Source: Buxus sempervirens | Lineage: Eukaryota > Streptophyta > Magnoliopsida > Buxales > Buxaceae | Direction of reading: 5' to 3' | Assembly: GCA_947561395.2 (NCBI GenBank) | Contig: OX387190.1 | Location: forward strand, 23,430,858-23,494,857 | Length of the DNA: 64,000 nt | Shown: positions 1 through 12,141 of the stretch, piece after piece | Numbering within the stretch: the first letter of the stretch is position 1 | How the letters are laid out: each line of letters begins with the position of its first letter | Position numbers and translations under genes: made by a program | The notes under the pieces: generated by a model | The model's input: only the letters and a program-made list of their open reading frames with translations | Told to the model about the DNA's origin: nothing | The model's database searches: none

Positions 1-605
1 TAATCGAATTGATTGGTTCTAAGTTATAAATTGATTTATATATTTCAGTTGATGATTATTGTAAATGTTCTGAACCTTGTTGTGAATTCTTATTATTTAA
101 TGTGATACGGGTTGTCTCACTTGTACTTGATTACTTGTGATGTATTAGGATTTGAGATATATCTGCATGTGTATTAATTTATCATGTGATGACTTACTGG
201 GATCTCCAATCTTATTTAGTTATTTATTATATAGATTGTGTAGATTCCATAGTCTTGGAAGTTGGTATCGGGTAGATCCGGATTTAGAGGTATAGCTGTT
301 GTCATCCTCATTTATTGTATTTATCTGTATTTCATTTTAGATATTGTATTTCGAGATTATGATTTCGTACTAGATATTTTGTTAAGTCTTCCGCTTTATT
401 ATTATTTGATTTATTACACTCTGATATATTTGATGAGCATGGATTATCTGTTGGTATCAGATGATAAATGGTATTCATAGATGAGTGAATTCGGATTTAT
501 TGTCTCAAATTTAATTAAGATCCGGATTTACTTGTCACCCGACATACCAATTCAAGTAATTTTGTAGTTTAGGCCATAAGATGCTAGAATTGAACTGGTG
601 TATAT
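1..605. other. AT-rich stretch without recognisable gene
   Basis: No coding pattern, RNA gene or clear repeat could be recognised here. The longest open frame (262-480) is AT-rich and hydrophobic with no family resemblance, so I treat it as chance. Confidence 0.6.
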
Positions 606-1045
606 CAACAAAATTATTGAAAGGGGCTACTTTTACAACATATTTATAAAAACATGCTTAGAAAAGTCAATGATACCAAAACATCCTACTTTTTCAAAGT
701 AATTGCCAACAAGTCCAAAAAAACTATAGTTAATATTCTATTCACTAAATGCCCTATGAACAACATACTAGTATCCTACAATTATTGGACCGATATCCTT
801 GGCTTTTAACTAACGGTGATCACAATAGTATCCCACGAGAATGCCTACATGTATCCCACCATTAAATCAATTAGTATCCTACAAAGAAGATGGTTGTATC
901 CCATGAAGAACGTGCTAGTATCCTATGATGATTGGACTTATGTCCTTAGATTCTAACCAATAATGATAACAATGGTACCCCATGAATAATGTGCTAGTAT
1001 GCTAGCTACGATAATTTGATTAATGTCCTAGGAATATTTGGCTTG
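606..1045 (+). repeat. Left arm of a long inverted repeat (partner about 11686-11940)
   Basis: This arm holds several degenerate copies of a phrase like 'tagtatcctacgaagaac' and an outer block around 'aaaattattgaaaggggctac'. The reverse complement of 11686-11940 shows the same order of blocks, including the shared core 'aaaagcatgcttagaaaa'. The arms point outwards, as terminal inverted repeats would, with the Copia element and an LTR remnant between them. They could instead be two unrelated insertions of one repeat family, because no target duplication was recognised. Confidence 0.5.
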
Positions 1046-2302
1046 TAACTCATGTTGATAGCACTAGCATCATGTGCGCACGTGGGGCGCACGATGCCGT
1101 GCCCAGATTTCCATGGCATTTTCTTTGATTTTGGGGAGTCGCCACTATTCATTGTTAAGGGTGTGAACAGTCACCCAATTTTTTATTTAAATTTATGTGC
1201 ACGGTCTACCCAGAGACTTTGGATAAGTTGTTCGGTTGTAACCCAATGAAGTCCGTAGACACCCTGAGTTACCCTGCTAGATAGCGGGTTCCCATGATTC
1301 GGAATTTAGGCAAGTTGACCTGATTAACTTGTGTGCAAGCTTCCCTAAAATTGGGTCTGTTTAGGCCCACAACAGTAAAACAAAAGTCTAGGCTAATAGC
1401 ATGAAGTCAAAACAATGGGTTGCTGTCTTTTGGATTTTCTTTGTGTGGGCTCATCAAAAAACCCATGAGGGTTTTTTATCACCAAGGCCATCTACAGGCC
1501 TGATATCTCTTCAAGGGCAAAATGGTCAGTTTGTGGATGGGGTTTCATAAAAGCCACTAGTTCACATTGTAAAGGACCAAAATGATAAATGACACACAAA
1601 AAACTGCACCCAAAAACTATTAAAACAATGAAATGGAATAGAAAATATAGACAGGGGATAATTTGAAATAGAAGTTCTAAAAGCATAAAGAAAAGAAAAT
1701 GAGGAAATTTATTTTGTGTCCTAAACTTCTAAAATATCAAAAACCCACAATTGTTTATTAAATTTACAAAATGCACACCCTACCCATTTGCTCAAAAATA
1801 AATGTTAACATCAAATAGGAAGTGGACATCCTCCCTCTTCACATGCTTCTAAACCCATCTTCTCATTAACTTTATTATTCTTTTTTTTTCTTTTGGTGTT
1901 TATACAAAGAAGAAAACCAATGAACAACCATCTCTTGCTGTTCGTTGGTTTGCAAAATCGGGTAAACCTGAATCCATCAAAATATTTTCTTTTGTTGCAA
2001 ATAGCATCTTCACAATGATCACATATACAAAAAAAAAAAAAAGCAGTATGTATTGCTTACAGGAAATAAACCAAAGTGCAACTCCTTCTTAAGATGCATT
2101 ACCGAACCAACAGAAAATTCAGGTTTTGAACAAGAACAACATAGTTTGATCACATATGGATTTAACTAACCTGCTATAAAAGACATCAAAATTAAGCTTG
2201 GAGATGAAGTTCCTCTAGTGCAAAACAGCAGCTCTTTCATTCAACAAGTTCTAAACTTTCTGGAAAAGTTCTCTCTCTTTTTCCTTTGTTTTCTTTGCTT
2301 TG
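1046..2302. other. Gene-free region with a possible LTR fragment
   Basis: No gene is supported. Around 1115-1180 the phrase 'gggagtcgccactattcattg' resembles 'agagtcgccaccattca' near the ends of the Tat-type LTRs further along, so part of this stretch may be an old LTR fragment in the same orientation as E1. From 1500 to 2300 I see only AT-rich sequence with an A-run near 2027-2042. Confidence 0.35.
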
Positions 2303-2560
2303 TGCTAAGAAACGTGAAGGTGGAAGAAGAATTCCTTTCATATTTTCAATATACATGTACACTGTATTTAAAGAAAAGAAATGTCTATAATTGTATCCTA
2401 AAACTCTCCTAGAATCATGTATTGCATAAAGAAATATTCTAATTCCTATAAATCTATTTTGTACAAGGAAACATATTCCTATAACGTAGTGAGTGAGAAT
2501 CTTGACAAACTAGGAACATGGTGAGTTTATAAACTTGAAATATTCTAAAACTATAATACT
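2303..2560 (-). repeat. Copia 3' LTR (short, about 258 bp)
   Basis: Nearly identical to 10400-10657 over its length, starting TGCTAAGAAACG on the plus strand (TGTTAAGAAACG in the partner). On the minus strand it is preceded by the polypurine run GAGGGGGAG at about 2559-2567. Confidence 0.88.
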
Positions 2561-4071
2561 CCCCCTCAAGTTGGAGCATGAAGATCCATAATACCCAACT
2601 TGCGAACAAAATGATGAAAAGACTTACGACCAAGAGCTTTAGTAAAGATATCAGCAAGTTGATGTGTGCTAGGAACATGGAGTGGAGATATTAGACGAGC
2701 TCGGAATTTTTCTCAAACCAAGTGACAATCAATCTCGATGTGCTTGGTGTGTTCATGAAACACAGGATTGCGGGTGATGTGAAGTGCAGCTTGATTATCA
2801 CAAAGAAGAAGCATCGGTTGAGGATGAGGAATAGCCAAGTCATGAAGTAAGAGTTTTAACCAAACTAATTCACAAGTGGTATAGGCCATTGTACGATATT
2901 TTGCTTCAGCGGAGGAACGAGAAACAACGGATTGCTTCTTAGTGCGCCAAGATATAGGACTGTCACCAAGCTTGATAAAGAAACCAGTAGTGGAGCGGCG
3001 AGTGGTGGGACAACTCGCCCAATCAAAGTCTGAATATGCTGAGACCTAAAAATTGCATGTGGGAAAAAGGAATATACCATGACCAGGTGAAGACTTGAGA
3101 TAGCGAAGAACTCGAAGAGCTGCTTGATAATGCGGTTGACGGGGTTGATGCATGAACTGATTGAGAACATTAACAGAGAAAACAATATCAGGTCGTGTGA
3201 TAGTTAAGTAAATGAGGTGACCAACAAGACGCCGATAGATACTGGGATCTGAGAGGAGTTCGCCATCATGAGGTGTTAACTTCAAATTATGCTCCATGGG
3301 AAAAAAAGAAGGACGAGAACCCAAAGTGCCCGCATCAGAAAGAATATCTAGAGTATACTTCCGTTGGTTGAGAAAAATACCAGAAGGTGAAAGGGCAACC
3401 TCTAGCCCAAGGAAATATTTAAGAGAACCAAGGTCCTTGATCTTGAAATGATCAGCTAAGAAGGCTTTCACAGTAGTAAGAGTATGAAGATTGTTTCCTG
3501 TCAACAAAATATCATCCACATAGACAAGAATAGCAGTAAAAGTTTGATCATTGGATCGTGTAAATAGTGAGTGATCAGCCTGTGATTGAGTGAAGCCCGC
3601 AGAGAGGAGAACAGCAGAAAGTTTAGAATACCAGTTGCGAGAAGCTTGTTTTAACCCATAAAGAGACTTGTAGAGACGACAAACCCGAGTCTCCCCCTTA
3701 CCACAATAGCCAGGTGGAAGGGTCATGTAGACTTCTTCATCGAGTTCACCATGAAGAAAGGCATTATGCACCTCTAACTGATGAAGATGCCAATGACGAG
3801 CTGCTGCAATAGCCAGAACACAACGAACAGTGACAAGTTTTGCTACCGGGGCAAAAGTATCATGATAGTCAAGACCTTCAATTTGGGTATAACCCTTGGC
3901 CACTAGACGAGCTTTACACCGTTCAATGGATCCATCTGCACGAAGTTTAGTTTTGAAAACCCATTTACAACCAATGGGCTTCTTAACAGGATGAAGAGGG
4001 TGAAGACTCCAAGTGTTGTTGTCTTCCAAAGCATGTAGTTCAGAAGTTATAGCATCATGCCAATGAGAATG
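2561..4071 (-). pseudogene. Copia reverse transcriptase and RNase H (degenerate)
   Basis: The frame from 4029 to 3046 carries a Copia-type reverse transcriptase: the [12 protein letters not shown] and [11 protein letters not shown] blocks, [22 protein letters not shown], and the catalytic YVDD near residue 170. The thumb region ([17 protein letters not shown]) follows. After an in-frame stop at about 3046 the RNase H domain continues to about 2580 on the minus strand, ending with the motif QLADIFTKAL and then the polypurine tract. Upstream it joins the integrase frame across a stop at about 4072. It would copy the element's RNA in a virus-like particle, but it is not functional here. Confidence 0.9.
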
Positions 4072-5466
4072 CTAAATAGCTTGAGAATAGCTAACAAGAT
4101 CATAATGTGAAGCCAAAGAAGAAATAAAAGAAAAATGTTGAGAAGAGAATTTATGATAAGAAATGAAATTAGCAAGTGGATGAGCCGTACTTGATGAATG
4201 CTGTGAAGTGGATGAAGACGTATTGGACTCGGAAGGCAAAGTGGGACAAACATAGTCTTGAAGATACGAGGGGCGGGTGATGTGGAGACGTGGTCTAGTT
4301 AAGGGAATTGGATTAGGAAGTGATAAAGGATTAGGTGGTGGAACATTAATAGAAGGTGGAGAATGAGAAGGGGAAGGTTCATTATTAGGGGGATGAAGGG
4401 GTTCAATGGGTATCTCAAAAAGGAGTTGAGGAATAACGGTGGAAGTAGAGGATGGAGACATAATGGTGTGATAAGGGAAAACACTTTCAACAAAGGTTAC
4501 ATCACGAGAAGTGAATATTTTTTTTGTTTCCAAATTAAACAATCGGTATGCCTTTTGACTGAGAAGATATCCAATAAATATACAGGGAATGGCCCTAGCT
4601 TGAAATTTATCCCTATGAGATTGTAATGTTTGAGCATAACATAAACATCCAAAAACACATAAGTGGTCATAGTGAGGTGCTTTGTTAAAAAGATTTTCAT
4701 AGGGAGTAAGGTTATCAAGACTAGGTGAAGGAGTACAATTGATTAAATAGGTTGCAGTGAGAATACATTCACCCCAAAAATGAAGAGGAAGATTGGCTTG
4801 AAAACGTAAGCATCGAGCAACATTGAGAAGATGTCGATGTTTACGTTCAGCAACACCATTTTGTTGGGGTGTCTCTACGCAAGTTTGCTCATGGATGACA
4901 TCTTGTTCATGAAAAAAAATGTTGGGTAGCATGAGATAGAAATTCTTGACCATTATCAATACGGATATGACGAATTTTGCATTGAAATTGGGTTTGAACC
5001 ATAGCAAAGAAATTTCTAAGACAATGTAAGGTTTCAGATTTTTAAGGCGCATTAAATACACCCAAGTAACCCGAGAGAAGTCATCTACAATAGTCAAGAA
5101 GTAATGAGCACCCATGGTGGAAGCTGTATGATAACCACCCCAAATATCACAATAAATGCGATCAAAGACAAAAGTACTTTTATTTGAGTTCAAAGAAAAA
5201 GGAAGTCTGGTGTGCTTTCCTTTAGCACACACATCACAATGAAGTGGTTTATTAGAATGAGATAAAAAACTGGGTAAGCATGAATGAGAAGGATGACCAA
5301 GTCGCTGGTGCCATATATTGGACTGAACAGATTTGTTGACATGCAAGGCTACAAGAGAAACATGCTTGTAGTAATAGAGTCCATTACGCTCTTCACCCAT
5401 TCCAATCAACATCCTCGTGGTTAGGTCCTGGAAAACACAAAAGGTAGAGAAAAAATAGCAACACAA
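4072..5466 (-). pseudogene. Copia GAG-pre-integrase and integrase (degenerate)
   Basis: A GAG-pre-integrase zinc-binding segment (WHQRLGHP, then CDVCAKGKH) leads into the integrase core, with a first acidic residue in YCDIWGG and [10 protein letters not shown]. The glutamate block [14 protein letters not shown] follows. Between them the block with the second catalytic aspartate is readable only in another frame near 4945-4985, so at least two compensating frameshifts are present. The C-terminal part is proline- and serine-rich, as in other Copia integrases. It lies directly upstream of reverse transcriptase in the same polyprotein. Confidence 0.88.
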
Positions 5467-6371
5467 TTCAAAGATTTGGTAATTTTACTGATGGACAAGA
5501 GATTAGATTCAAAATCAGGAACAAAGAGAACATTATGAAGAGTAATTGAGGGAGATAAATGAAAGGTACCAACGCGAGAAACAGGAACAACATCACCTGT
5601 TGGCAAACGAACAGGACTAAACTGATGTGTAACAGTTGGTTTGATAGGAGAAGATGAATGCATAGACATGTGGTCAGATGCTCCACTGTCTATAATCCAA
5701 TCAGATAAAGTACAAGAAGACGAATCAGAGATGGGTACAGAAGAATTACCAGCAAAGTTGACAGAAGGAGGCTTGAGTATATCCATTAATTGGTTATATT
5801 GCTCACTAATTAAACCAGGGATCCCAGGTTCGGTTGAAGTTGCAGGTGGACTAGCAGAAACCTGGTGAGCCACAAATTGGCGACTTGTATCATTCCGTGA
5901 AGTGTTACGATTTTGATTCCAATGAGCAGGAAAGCCAATGAGGCGATAGCAAGAAGCTTTAGAGTGCCCGATTTTGCCACAATGTTCACAAGTATGACTA
6001 TTTTTTCCTTTGGGTCGAACTTCACGCACATGAAGGTTCTGTGATCGATTAACTTGCATAGCAGCAATGTCTGGCGTGGGTAACAGGAGATGGAGAAGAC
6101 GTTGTGTTTCTTCTTGGTGGAGAATGGAGTATACTCGATTCACAGCAGGTAAAGGCTCCATAGCTAAGATTTGACTTCTGATCTGGGCATAAGATTCATT
6201 CAATCCCATAAGAAATTGGAAAACCCGTTCAGTGTCCTGCAAGCTAGCTGAATCCTTGGATGCCCCACAAATGCAATGTGGTGGAGGTTGTAATGCACTA
6301 AGCTCTTCCCAATATTGTTTAATATTGTTGTAGTACTATGCAAGAGAAAGAGTATCTTGTCAAAGTGTGGC
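5421..6371 (-). pseudogene. Copia gag C-terminal part, zinc knuckle and protease
   Basis: This is the part of gag downstream of the inserted LTR. It shows the conserved gag stretch ERVFQFLMGLN, a CCHC zinc knuckle (CEHCGKIGHSKASC), and the aspartic protease active site in DWIIDSGASDHMS. Two stops lie in the stretch directly next to the insertion (about 6330-6371). The frame overlaps the integrase frame at 5421-5466, which marks a frameshift. The joined gag would bind genomic RNA and the protease would cut the polyprotein; neither can be made intact here. Confidence 0.85.
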
Positions 6372-9300
6372 TATAGCACCCCGAAACCAGGTCCACCCGT
6401 GGAGGGTTTATGCTGGCTTCCGAGTGCTAATTTAAGGCCCAAAGCACGATGAAAACAATCTTAAGAACTAACCAAGACACTTATAATAAATTCCTAAAAT
6501 TTTCAGAAAAACTGCTATATAACACCTATAAATACAAGGCTGGGCTACGCCCCTGATACCTGATAATCACAGATATGTATATAAACAATATACATCTAGT
6601 CAAAAATTAAACCATCAAGACATACAGATCTAAAAATAAGTTTCACACCCTCTCTCTCTCTCTCTCTCTCTCTCATCATTTACAACATATACAATATCCA
6701 AAAATGTAATCTACAACTATCAAAAAGTGAAATTTCGCCTTCTATGGGTCTAGTTGGGATGATAATATTCTTCCGACCTGTATTCCGGATAACTCTCAAA
6801 CTCTACCCCGCTACGCGACTCACTTGCCGGGTCTGAAAACAAAACTGGTAAAACAAAACTTGCGTGAGACAATTGTCTCATTAAGTAGCACGATGCATGA
6901 TATAAACAGTTATGCAATTTCAGATAATGAAATAACATACTAACATCCCATACGATGAATCTCTATCCAAATCATGCGAAGAAACAATTAATATCATTTA
7001 AACAATACTAGTAACGAGCAAATAAAGTCAGATTAAACCAAACTACGATGTCAGCATAAAGTGTATGTACAAAACTTGTGGATTCGTGATTCTATAAATC
7101 AGATAACCGTATATCTGATTAAATAACCCAAAAGTATACCACTATGTGAGAAATGATTTCCTGGTGCTGAAAACAAAACACCTAGTAAACAGGGAAAACC
7201 ACACGTGCGACATAATCTCATTAGGAAGTAATATGCACAAGACATTGTTATACTAAACCATGATATGCAATTTGAAACACAAAATAATATAAGTTTTATC
7301 AGAAACTATGCTAAATCCACACGTGAGCATCCTTATCATAAGTATGCTATATCTAATACAAACAAGAATTTAAAATACCATCAAACCTGGAAATCTCCCT
7401 ACGGAGTACCTCCTCACTGGGGTTAGCAAGTACAACCCAAATATAAAACGAATCTAGTACCAATCTCATGTCAAACTTGATGAGGGAACCATGCCGGGTC
7501 TATGTACCTTATCCCAATACCATATCCGATGAGGAAGCCAAACGGGGCCTATGTTACCTCATCCCAACACAACACTCGATGAGGGAGCCACCCAGTGGTA
7601 TGCAATTGGCCCAGGTATTAACTCGACAAGCCATCACTAAAGCACAATATAGATTGACTGTAGATCACAACCCTCTAGGCTACATAGACTCGTATAAGAA
7701 TTAACCATTCAATTATTTTACTAACAAAACCTGTAAGAAATCAACTGCCCAAGTGTAACTCAATCCAAGTGAACCTCGCTGTTCACTTACCATTAAATCC
7801 CTAGGCCATTCTGCCTTTCGGGATGCCATAGGCTCATTGCCTTTCTCAACTATCAAGAAGCCTCAGCTTCGGTTTCCAATAACACAACTCAAACATTTTA
7901 TCAAACCAAAGCATTAATGAATCAAGGTAAAGAATAATTGTATAAACCACAAGTTAGAAGTAAACCAATGTCATGTTTGGAGAAGACCAATATAAATTAT
8001 CCACGGTTGGTTTGCAGTTGCTATTTACTCTGCAGAACTGATTTTAACTAGTTAATTGAATGTTACATTTGATCTAATCTATAAGGAATTGATATACGTG
8101 CTATACATCGTCAGAAAGCTCTACGAGTCTAGTTTCCAACGCAATAAACGGTGGGCAATTCGGAATTTCCTATAGGAACTTATGGCCATTTTACTACAGG
8201 TCGTTTAAACCTGCCGCGAAACCCAATGGACGGAAATCATCACTTTTTCTTGATTTTTTTCTTGCAATACCTCGAGTTCCAATCGGTCCTAAACCAATTC
8301 CATTCAACTACAAACACCCTAAACTAAATTTTAAACCACTAATATAAATTTTTACATGAAGACTCCTAGTCCTCGCAAACCACCGAAATTGTCACAATTG
8401 CAGTAATAGACACTATAGCTAAACTCTGTCACTAGAAGCCATCAATAAAAGCCTTCAGATGCAATACTTACATATATGGCAGGACCCTTTAAGATAGCAC
8501 AGGCAAGCACATGTAATGGGATTGGATCTGAACTATCAATTCTAAACAAGGAATGGGATCTTTTCCTTTTTAAAATTTCCACAACATAACCATAACCATT
8601 GGCAAATTCTAATCAGCTTCTTTACCATAACATGATCATTTGTAGGTTCTAATCAGCTAACGGCAACTAACGACAACTAACAGCAACTAACAGTTACTAA
8701 CAGCGACTCTTACACTAATAGAAACTAACAATTGGGCAGGATTTGGAGAATAAATTCTCACAATCAAACTCCTACACTAACAACAACTCAATCAGAGTAC
8801 TTCAAGCAACTCCAATCAGATCCTAAGCTTACCTCAACGCCCAACCCAAAATAGCAACTCCTAACATAATATGAAAATACAGAAACATCCAAGCACCGAA
8901 GGTTCTAACATAATGTGTAAATACAGCAATTGGGTTCAGCAAATTAAATATGAAAATACAGCAATAGAGAAATTGGGTTCAGCAATTGAGGTCAACAAAT
9001 TAATCTAACGTAAACAGCAATTTAATCTAACATAAAAACAACAAAGTAACCTAACATAAATAGCAATTGGGTGCAGTGATTTAATCTAACATAAACAGCA
9101 AATGGGTTCAGCAAATTAATCTAACATAAACATCAATTTACAGCAATAGAAACAGAAACAATAGTAACCCAATAGGAATCAATCAAAACAAAAACATAAA
9201 ACCCAACAGAAATCGATCAAAACAGAAACCCAACAGAAATCGATCGAAATAGAAACCCAACAGTAATCGAAACCCAACAGTAATTAACAGGAATCGATAA

Positions 9301-9930
9301 AGACAAAGAAAGTGCTACTTACCTGCGATTGAGAAATCCACACGCCCAAACCCCCGTTTCCTCTTCTCCTCTGCGTTTTCCCCTTGTTCTGTTAACCTTC
9401 GACAAACGAACCTGATGAACGAACCTCCCTTCTCCTTCTTCTTCTTCTTCTTCCCCACGTTTTCTTCTCCTCTCCTTTTCCACGTTTTCTTCTCCTCTTT
9501 TCTTCCTCTCTTTTCTCCTCCTTCTCCTCCACTCGATTTCCCCCTTTTTTTTTCTGTTAACCCTCAACAACGACCATCCCCTTCTCTTCCTCCTCTTCTT
9601 CTTCTTCCTTCTTTCTTCTTTCTCCTTTCTTCTTCTTCTCTTTTCTCTTCTTCCCCCCTCCTTCTTCTTCCTCCACGGTTTCCTTTCCTCTCGTTTTTTT
9701 TTTCCTCATTTCCTTCTAACCCTAACGTAATACCCCCTTTCATTAAATGTAAATTGTTTTTTTCTTTTTTTTTTAAACCATTTAACCGGTTCAATAAACT
9801 GAACCAACCCATTATACTACAAAACTAACCAACCCACCCAAATGGTTTAATTGAATTGTTATTTCTCTATTTGTTCTTATTTAATAATTTTAATCTTAAT
9901 TAAAATTTCTCAAAATTCCGGGTTTTTACA
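6372..9930 (-). mobile_element. LTR-like insertion (solo LTR or LARD-type element) inside Copia gag
   Basis: The insertion interrupts the Copia gag frame and is flanked by a perfect 5-bp duplication gtggc (6367-6371 and 9931-9935). On the minus strand it begins TGTAAAAACCCGG and ends GGGGTGCTATA; the last CA appears mutated to TA, as C-to-T change would give. No coding capacity is visible. The size and TG start suit a 3.5-kb solo LTR or a non-autonomous element. The minus strand has a pyrimidine-poor leader with a consensus splice donor (CAG|GTAAGT, about 9318-9326) and a long CT-rich stretch (plus strand) at 9420-9720. A (CT)n microsatellite lies at 6651-6674 and phrase repeats such as 'cagcaattgggttcagcaa' at 8900-9140. 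Confidence 0.75.
6651..6674. repeat. (CT)n microsatellite
   Basis: Twelve uninterrupted CT dinucleotides inside the LTR-like insertion. Confidence 0.95.
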
Positions 9931-9935
9931 GTGGC

Positions 9936-10346
9936 TATGTCTCTCTTGAGACAAAATATCCTTGGATTGTTGCTTTGAGAAAACCGAGCCTCAAGATCAA
10001 CCCATACTTCATGGGGTGTATTGCAATATATAAGACTACCAGTGAGAGATTTGTCAATACTGTTGAGGAGCCAAGAGAGAACCATGTCACTGCATCTCTC
10101 CCACAAGTGAACAGCTTCAGCATCATTATTGGGTTTCTTGAGAGTGCCATTAACGAACCCAAGTTTATTCTTTGCATTGAGAGCCATCCTCATAGCTCTT
10201 TGCCATGTAGAATAATTGTCTCCAGTAAGAAGAGAGGAGACTAGAACAGCACTAGGATGATCAGATGAGTGAAGAAAATAAGGGGAAAAAACATTACTCA
10301 CTTGTGAAGAAGAAGACTGGGTAGAAGAATCTGGATTATCAGTCAT
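9936..10346 (-). pseudogene. Copia gag N-terminal part
   Basis: The frame starts with an ATG at 10346, 41 bp inside the primer-binding site. It shows the Copia gag blocks SVLTGDNYSTW-like (here LVSSLLTGDNYSTWQRAM), KLGFVNGTL and W..LDLEARFSQ, ending at the insertion point in gag. The original reading continues on the far side of the 3.56-kb insertion at 6371. Gag would form the particle and bind element RNA. Confidence 0.85.
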
Positions 10347-10386
10347 GCTATCACAATGGAGAACGAGTCTAGAGCTTTAGGATGAA

Positions 10387-10399
10387 GGCTTTGATACCA
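10387..10399 (-). promoter_or_regulatory. Copia primer-binding site (tRNA-iMet type)
   Basis: On the minus strand TGGTATCAAAGCC follows the 5' LTR directly. It matches the common plant Copia site TGGTATCAGAGC with one change, and fixes the element's orientation. Confidence 0.88.
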
Positions 10400-10657
10400 T
10401 GTTAAGAAACGTGAAGGTGGAAGAAGAATTCCTTTCATATTTTCAATATACATGTACACTGTATTTAAAGAAAAGAAATGTCTATAACTGTATCCTTAAT
10501 CTCTCCTAGAATCATGTATTGCATAAAGAAATATTCTAATTCCTATAAATCTATTTTGTACAAGGAAACATATTCCTATAACGTAGTGAGTGAGAATCTT
10601 GACAAAATAGGAACATGGTGAGTTTCCAAACTTGAAATATTCTAAAACTGTAATACT
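10400..10657 (-). repeat. Copia 5' LTR
   Basis: Partner of 2303-2560 with only a handful of differences. It abuts the primer-binding site at 10387-10399. Confidence 0.88.
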
Positions 10658-11500
10658 TAGATTGGGTTCAGTTAAGGGAACAAGGACTGGTTTTCATATG
10701 GGTTGCTCGCCTCTTTTGGGTTACAAGGTTGAAGACAACCCATTGAAAGCCTCCCCAATCAAGTGATCGTGGGAGAGAATGGGTGTTGCGGGAGAGACCC
10801 AAGAGAGACACAAACCAGAGATGGATAGAGAACAGGCAAGCGAGCAGAGAGAGCCGAGGGAGTGAGCCCGAGAGACCCCCGCCCTGCCCTCTTCCTCTTC
10901 CCCCTCATTTTTCGTTTTTTCTTCCCTTTTTCCATTTCTCTGAGAACTCACTGTCCCCCTCATGGTTGCCTCCCTTCTTCTCCATAAGAGAGAAGACAGA
11001 TGGGAGACAGACAGACCCGTGCGGGTCTCCTCTCTTTCTCTCCCATCACCGTTAAGGAGGGGGCAAATTGTCCCCCATCTTTTTAAATTTTTATTTCTTT
11101 TTTATATTAATCGTTTCTTTTGCTTTTTTTTGTCTTTTCCTCTTTTAATTTTAGTAATAAAGAATTTTTTTTTTTTTTTGTCTTTTTACATATTGCATTC
11201 TAATTTTCCGAGTGGCAAACTTGTGACACGAAAGCTTGCCACATGGCAAACAAAACCTTAAAAATTTATAAAAATACCCTTCAAATTGTTTCAAACATAA
11301 CTTTATTGTCCAAATTCCGATTCTCGTAAACTTCATTGCGTTGGAATCATATCGAAGCGTACTTTTCAATGGTGTAGAGGTTACTGACCAAATCAGATTC
11401 TGACAAAATGACCAATTTTTAGTTCCTTGTTTCATCCTACTTAGGGTTTTGTTGTGTTTAATTAGTACTTTTTGGTTCAAGCAAAATTTGGGTGCTTACA
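10658..11500 (-). repeat. Probable LTR remnant
   Basis: No gene is visible. The right end reads GGTGCTTACA, so the minus strand starts TGTAAGCACC like an LTR. A CT-rich tract (10870-11060), AT-rich tail and a 'cattgcgttggaa' block resemble the layout of the insertion at 6372-9930. The left end is lost or hidden by the Copia insertion. It may be an old relative of that LTR. Confidence 0.45.
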
Positions 11501-12060
11501 CATCACACAGTGATTTGAATGATATCTCACTAAAAATGTCAATAAACCATCGATTAATCAAATGCATCTACGATTGATGGACAAAAAAACGTCGATTAAT
11601 CAAACACATCTACGATCAAATAATGGTAACAAAAAGGTCGATTAATCGAGCAAGCAAATGATTAATCGATATTTCATAGGATACTAACATGTTCTTCGTG
11701 GGATGCTATTGTTATCATCGTTGGCTATAAGCTTGGATATCAGTCCAAATCATTGTAGGATACTAACACGTTCTTCGTAGGGTATTTGGGAAATAAAACA
11801 TTAAGCTACAGTATTTTTTGACTTATTGGAAATTACTTACGAAAAGTATTATGTTTTTGTACCATTATATTTTCTAAGCATGCTTTTGTAAAAAGGTTGG
11901 ACAAGTAGCCACTTATCAATAATTTTCCCATTTTAATAACATATATATCAAAAGATTTAATATAAAACTAGCTTAAGATTCTCACGGAAAAGAGGCCAGA
12001 AAGCTGTTGCTGCGAAAACAGTATATAAATGGTGTTAAACACAGTTCAATAATCTAAAGC
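11501..12060. other. Upstream region of the O-methyltransferase relict with short repeats
   Basis: Three degenerate copies of a 'cgattaatcaaacacatctacgat' phrase lie at 11545-11675, followed by the right arm of the long inverted repeat (11686-11940). A possible TATA box (TATATAA, about 12021-12027) lies 115 bp upstream of the relict start codon. Confidence 0.45.
11686..11940 (-). repeat. Right arm of a long inverted repeat (partner 606-1045)
   Basis: Reverse-complement match to the left arm, including 'cgaagaacgtgttagtatcctac' style blocks (in pieces), the GCATGCTTAGAAAA core and an outer 'aaaattattgataag' block. The arms face each other across about 11 kb. Confidence 0.5.
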
Positions 12061-12141
12061 ACTAGCCCAAGAGTCAAGTTTTTCTAACCTCCTCAGGAAC
12101 TCCTCCATACATTGTGCATCAAACATTGATCATCAGCAGAC

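Larger units (their letters stand above)
2303..10657 (-). mobile_element. Ty1/Copia LTR retrotransposon, degenerate, interrupted by another insertion
   Basis: The element reads on the minus strand: 5' LTR (10400-10657), primer-binding site, gag, zinc knuckle, protease, integrase, reverse transcriptase, RNase H, polypurine tract and 3' LTR (2303-2560). The integrase-before-RT order defines Copia. The gag region is split by a 3.56-kb insertion at 6372-9930. Several frameshifts and nonsense codons show it is dead. Target-site duplication is not clear: the left flank reads ctttg and the right flank does not match. The lineage within Copia is not assigned. Confidence 0.93.

Noticed and set aside
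9415..9828. Phe/Ser-rich plus-strand and Arg/Glu-rich minus-strand open frames
   Set aside because: They come from a simple CT-rich tract inside the LTR-like insertion, not from coding sequence.
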